From Sapria himalayana (taxonomy: Eukaryota > Streptophyta > Magnoliopsida > Malpighiales > Rafflesiaceae), in the NCBI GenBank assembly GCA_029783825.1, contig JAREIK010003336.1:103782-167781 (forward strand): DNA of 64,000 bases, read 5' to 3'. The first letter of the stretch is position 1, and every line of letters starts with the position of its first letter. The notes below the pieces were generated by a model. That model worked only from the letters and a program-made list of their open reading frames with translations. It ran no database searches and had not been told where the DNA came from. Shown here piece after piece: positions 63,575 to 64,000 of the stretch. A program made the translations under genes and the position numbers.

Positions 63575-64000
63575 CTATTTATCTATCTATCTGTCTATTT
63601 ATCTCTCTATCTATCTGATCATATGTCAATCTGTCGTTCAGTTTATCTTTTTATATGTCTATCTTTCTATCTATCAAACTATCTGTCAAACTGAATAACT
63701 GTCTATCTATCTACATATCTATTTATCTATTTATATGTTTATCTATCTATTTGTCTATATGTCTATTTTTCTATCTATCTATCATTCTATCTATATATCT
63801 ATTTATTTGTCTATTTGCCTATTTGTCTCTCTATCTAAATATCTATCTATAATATCTATCTATTTATCTATTTGTCTATCTGTCAACCTATCTATCTATC
63901 AATCAAACAACCAATCTATCTATCTAATTATTTATTTATCTATAAATATATTTATATATATCAATATATTTATTTATCTAACTATCAATCCAATTTATCT
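61448..64000. repeat. TCTA tetranucleotide satellite, block B', running off the window
   Basis: It has the same polarity and variants as block B and continues to the end of the window. It contains TGTCAATC 8-bp variant repeats (about 63025-63070) and a long TA region (63512-63571). The true right end of the satellite is not seen. Confidence 0.97.

Noticed and set aside
15057..64000. A CRISPR array or other spaced repeat system
   Set aside because: Repeats are contiguous tetranucleotides without unique spacers, and the genome is plant nuclear DNA.

Overview
The window is nuclear DNA of a plant, almost certainly a seed plant with a repeat-rich genome. The evidence is Ty1-copia elements primed by initiator tRNA-Met, a TNP2-type CACTA transposon, a DUF4283 retroelement protein, and decayed pieces of three plant genes: an HD-Zip I transcription factor, the AP-4 sigma adaptin and a receptor-like kinase. 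The species cannot be named. No intact host gene and no RNA gene was recognised; every protein-like stretch is a fragment or carries stops and frameshifts.

Layout. 1-4480: AT-rich non-coding DNA with simple repeats. 4480-15056: a degenerate minus-strand copia element (Copia-A), cut off on the left inside reverse transcriptase and keeping its 5' LTR (13388-15056). A plus-strand copia element with two LTRs (Copia-B, 6233-11547) sits inside the Copia-A gag gene. 15057-31073: about 16 kb of TCTA (GATA) tetranucleotide satellite, interrupted at 22736-23985 by a DUF4283/zinc-knuckle retroelement fragment. 31074-50890: a CACTA-type composite. Its outer part holds HD-Zip I, AP-4 sigma and receptor-kinase fragments. 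Its inner part (34703 to about 48.58 kb) is a CACTA element with TNP2 and TNPA-like genes and six copies of a repeat of about 555 bp. 50891-64000: TCTA satellite again, interrupted at 60888-61447 by a solo LTR of the Copia-B family with a 5-bp target duplication.

Inferred history. One long TCTA satellite (about 27 kb of it visible) was hit by several mobile elements: Copia-A, the CACTA composite, the DUF4283 element and the solo-LTR parent. Copia-B then landed in Copia-A, and the inner CACTA landed in an intron of the AP-4 sigma fragment already carried by the outer CACTA. The satellite itself shows duplications at several scales: 191 bp, 734 bp, 1,872 bp and about 3.7 kb.

The hundreds of plus-strand open frames spelling Ser-Ile-Tyr-Leu repeats are a reading artefact of the TCTA repeat, not genes. 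The most notable objects are the size and internal structure of the satellite, and the nested CACTA composite with three captured host gene fragments. No new enzymatic or defence-type system was seen.
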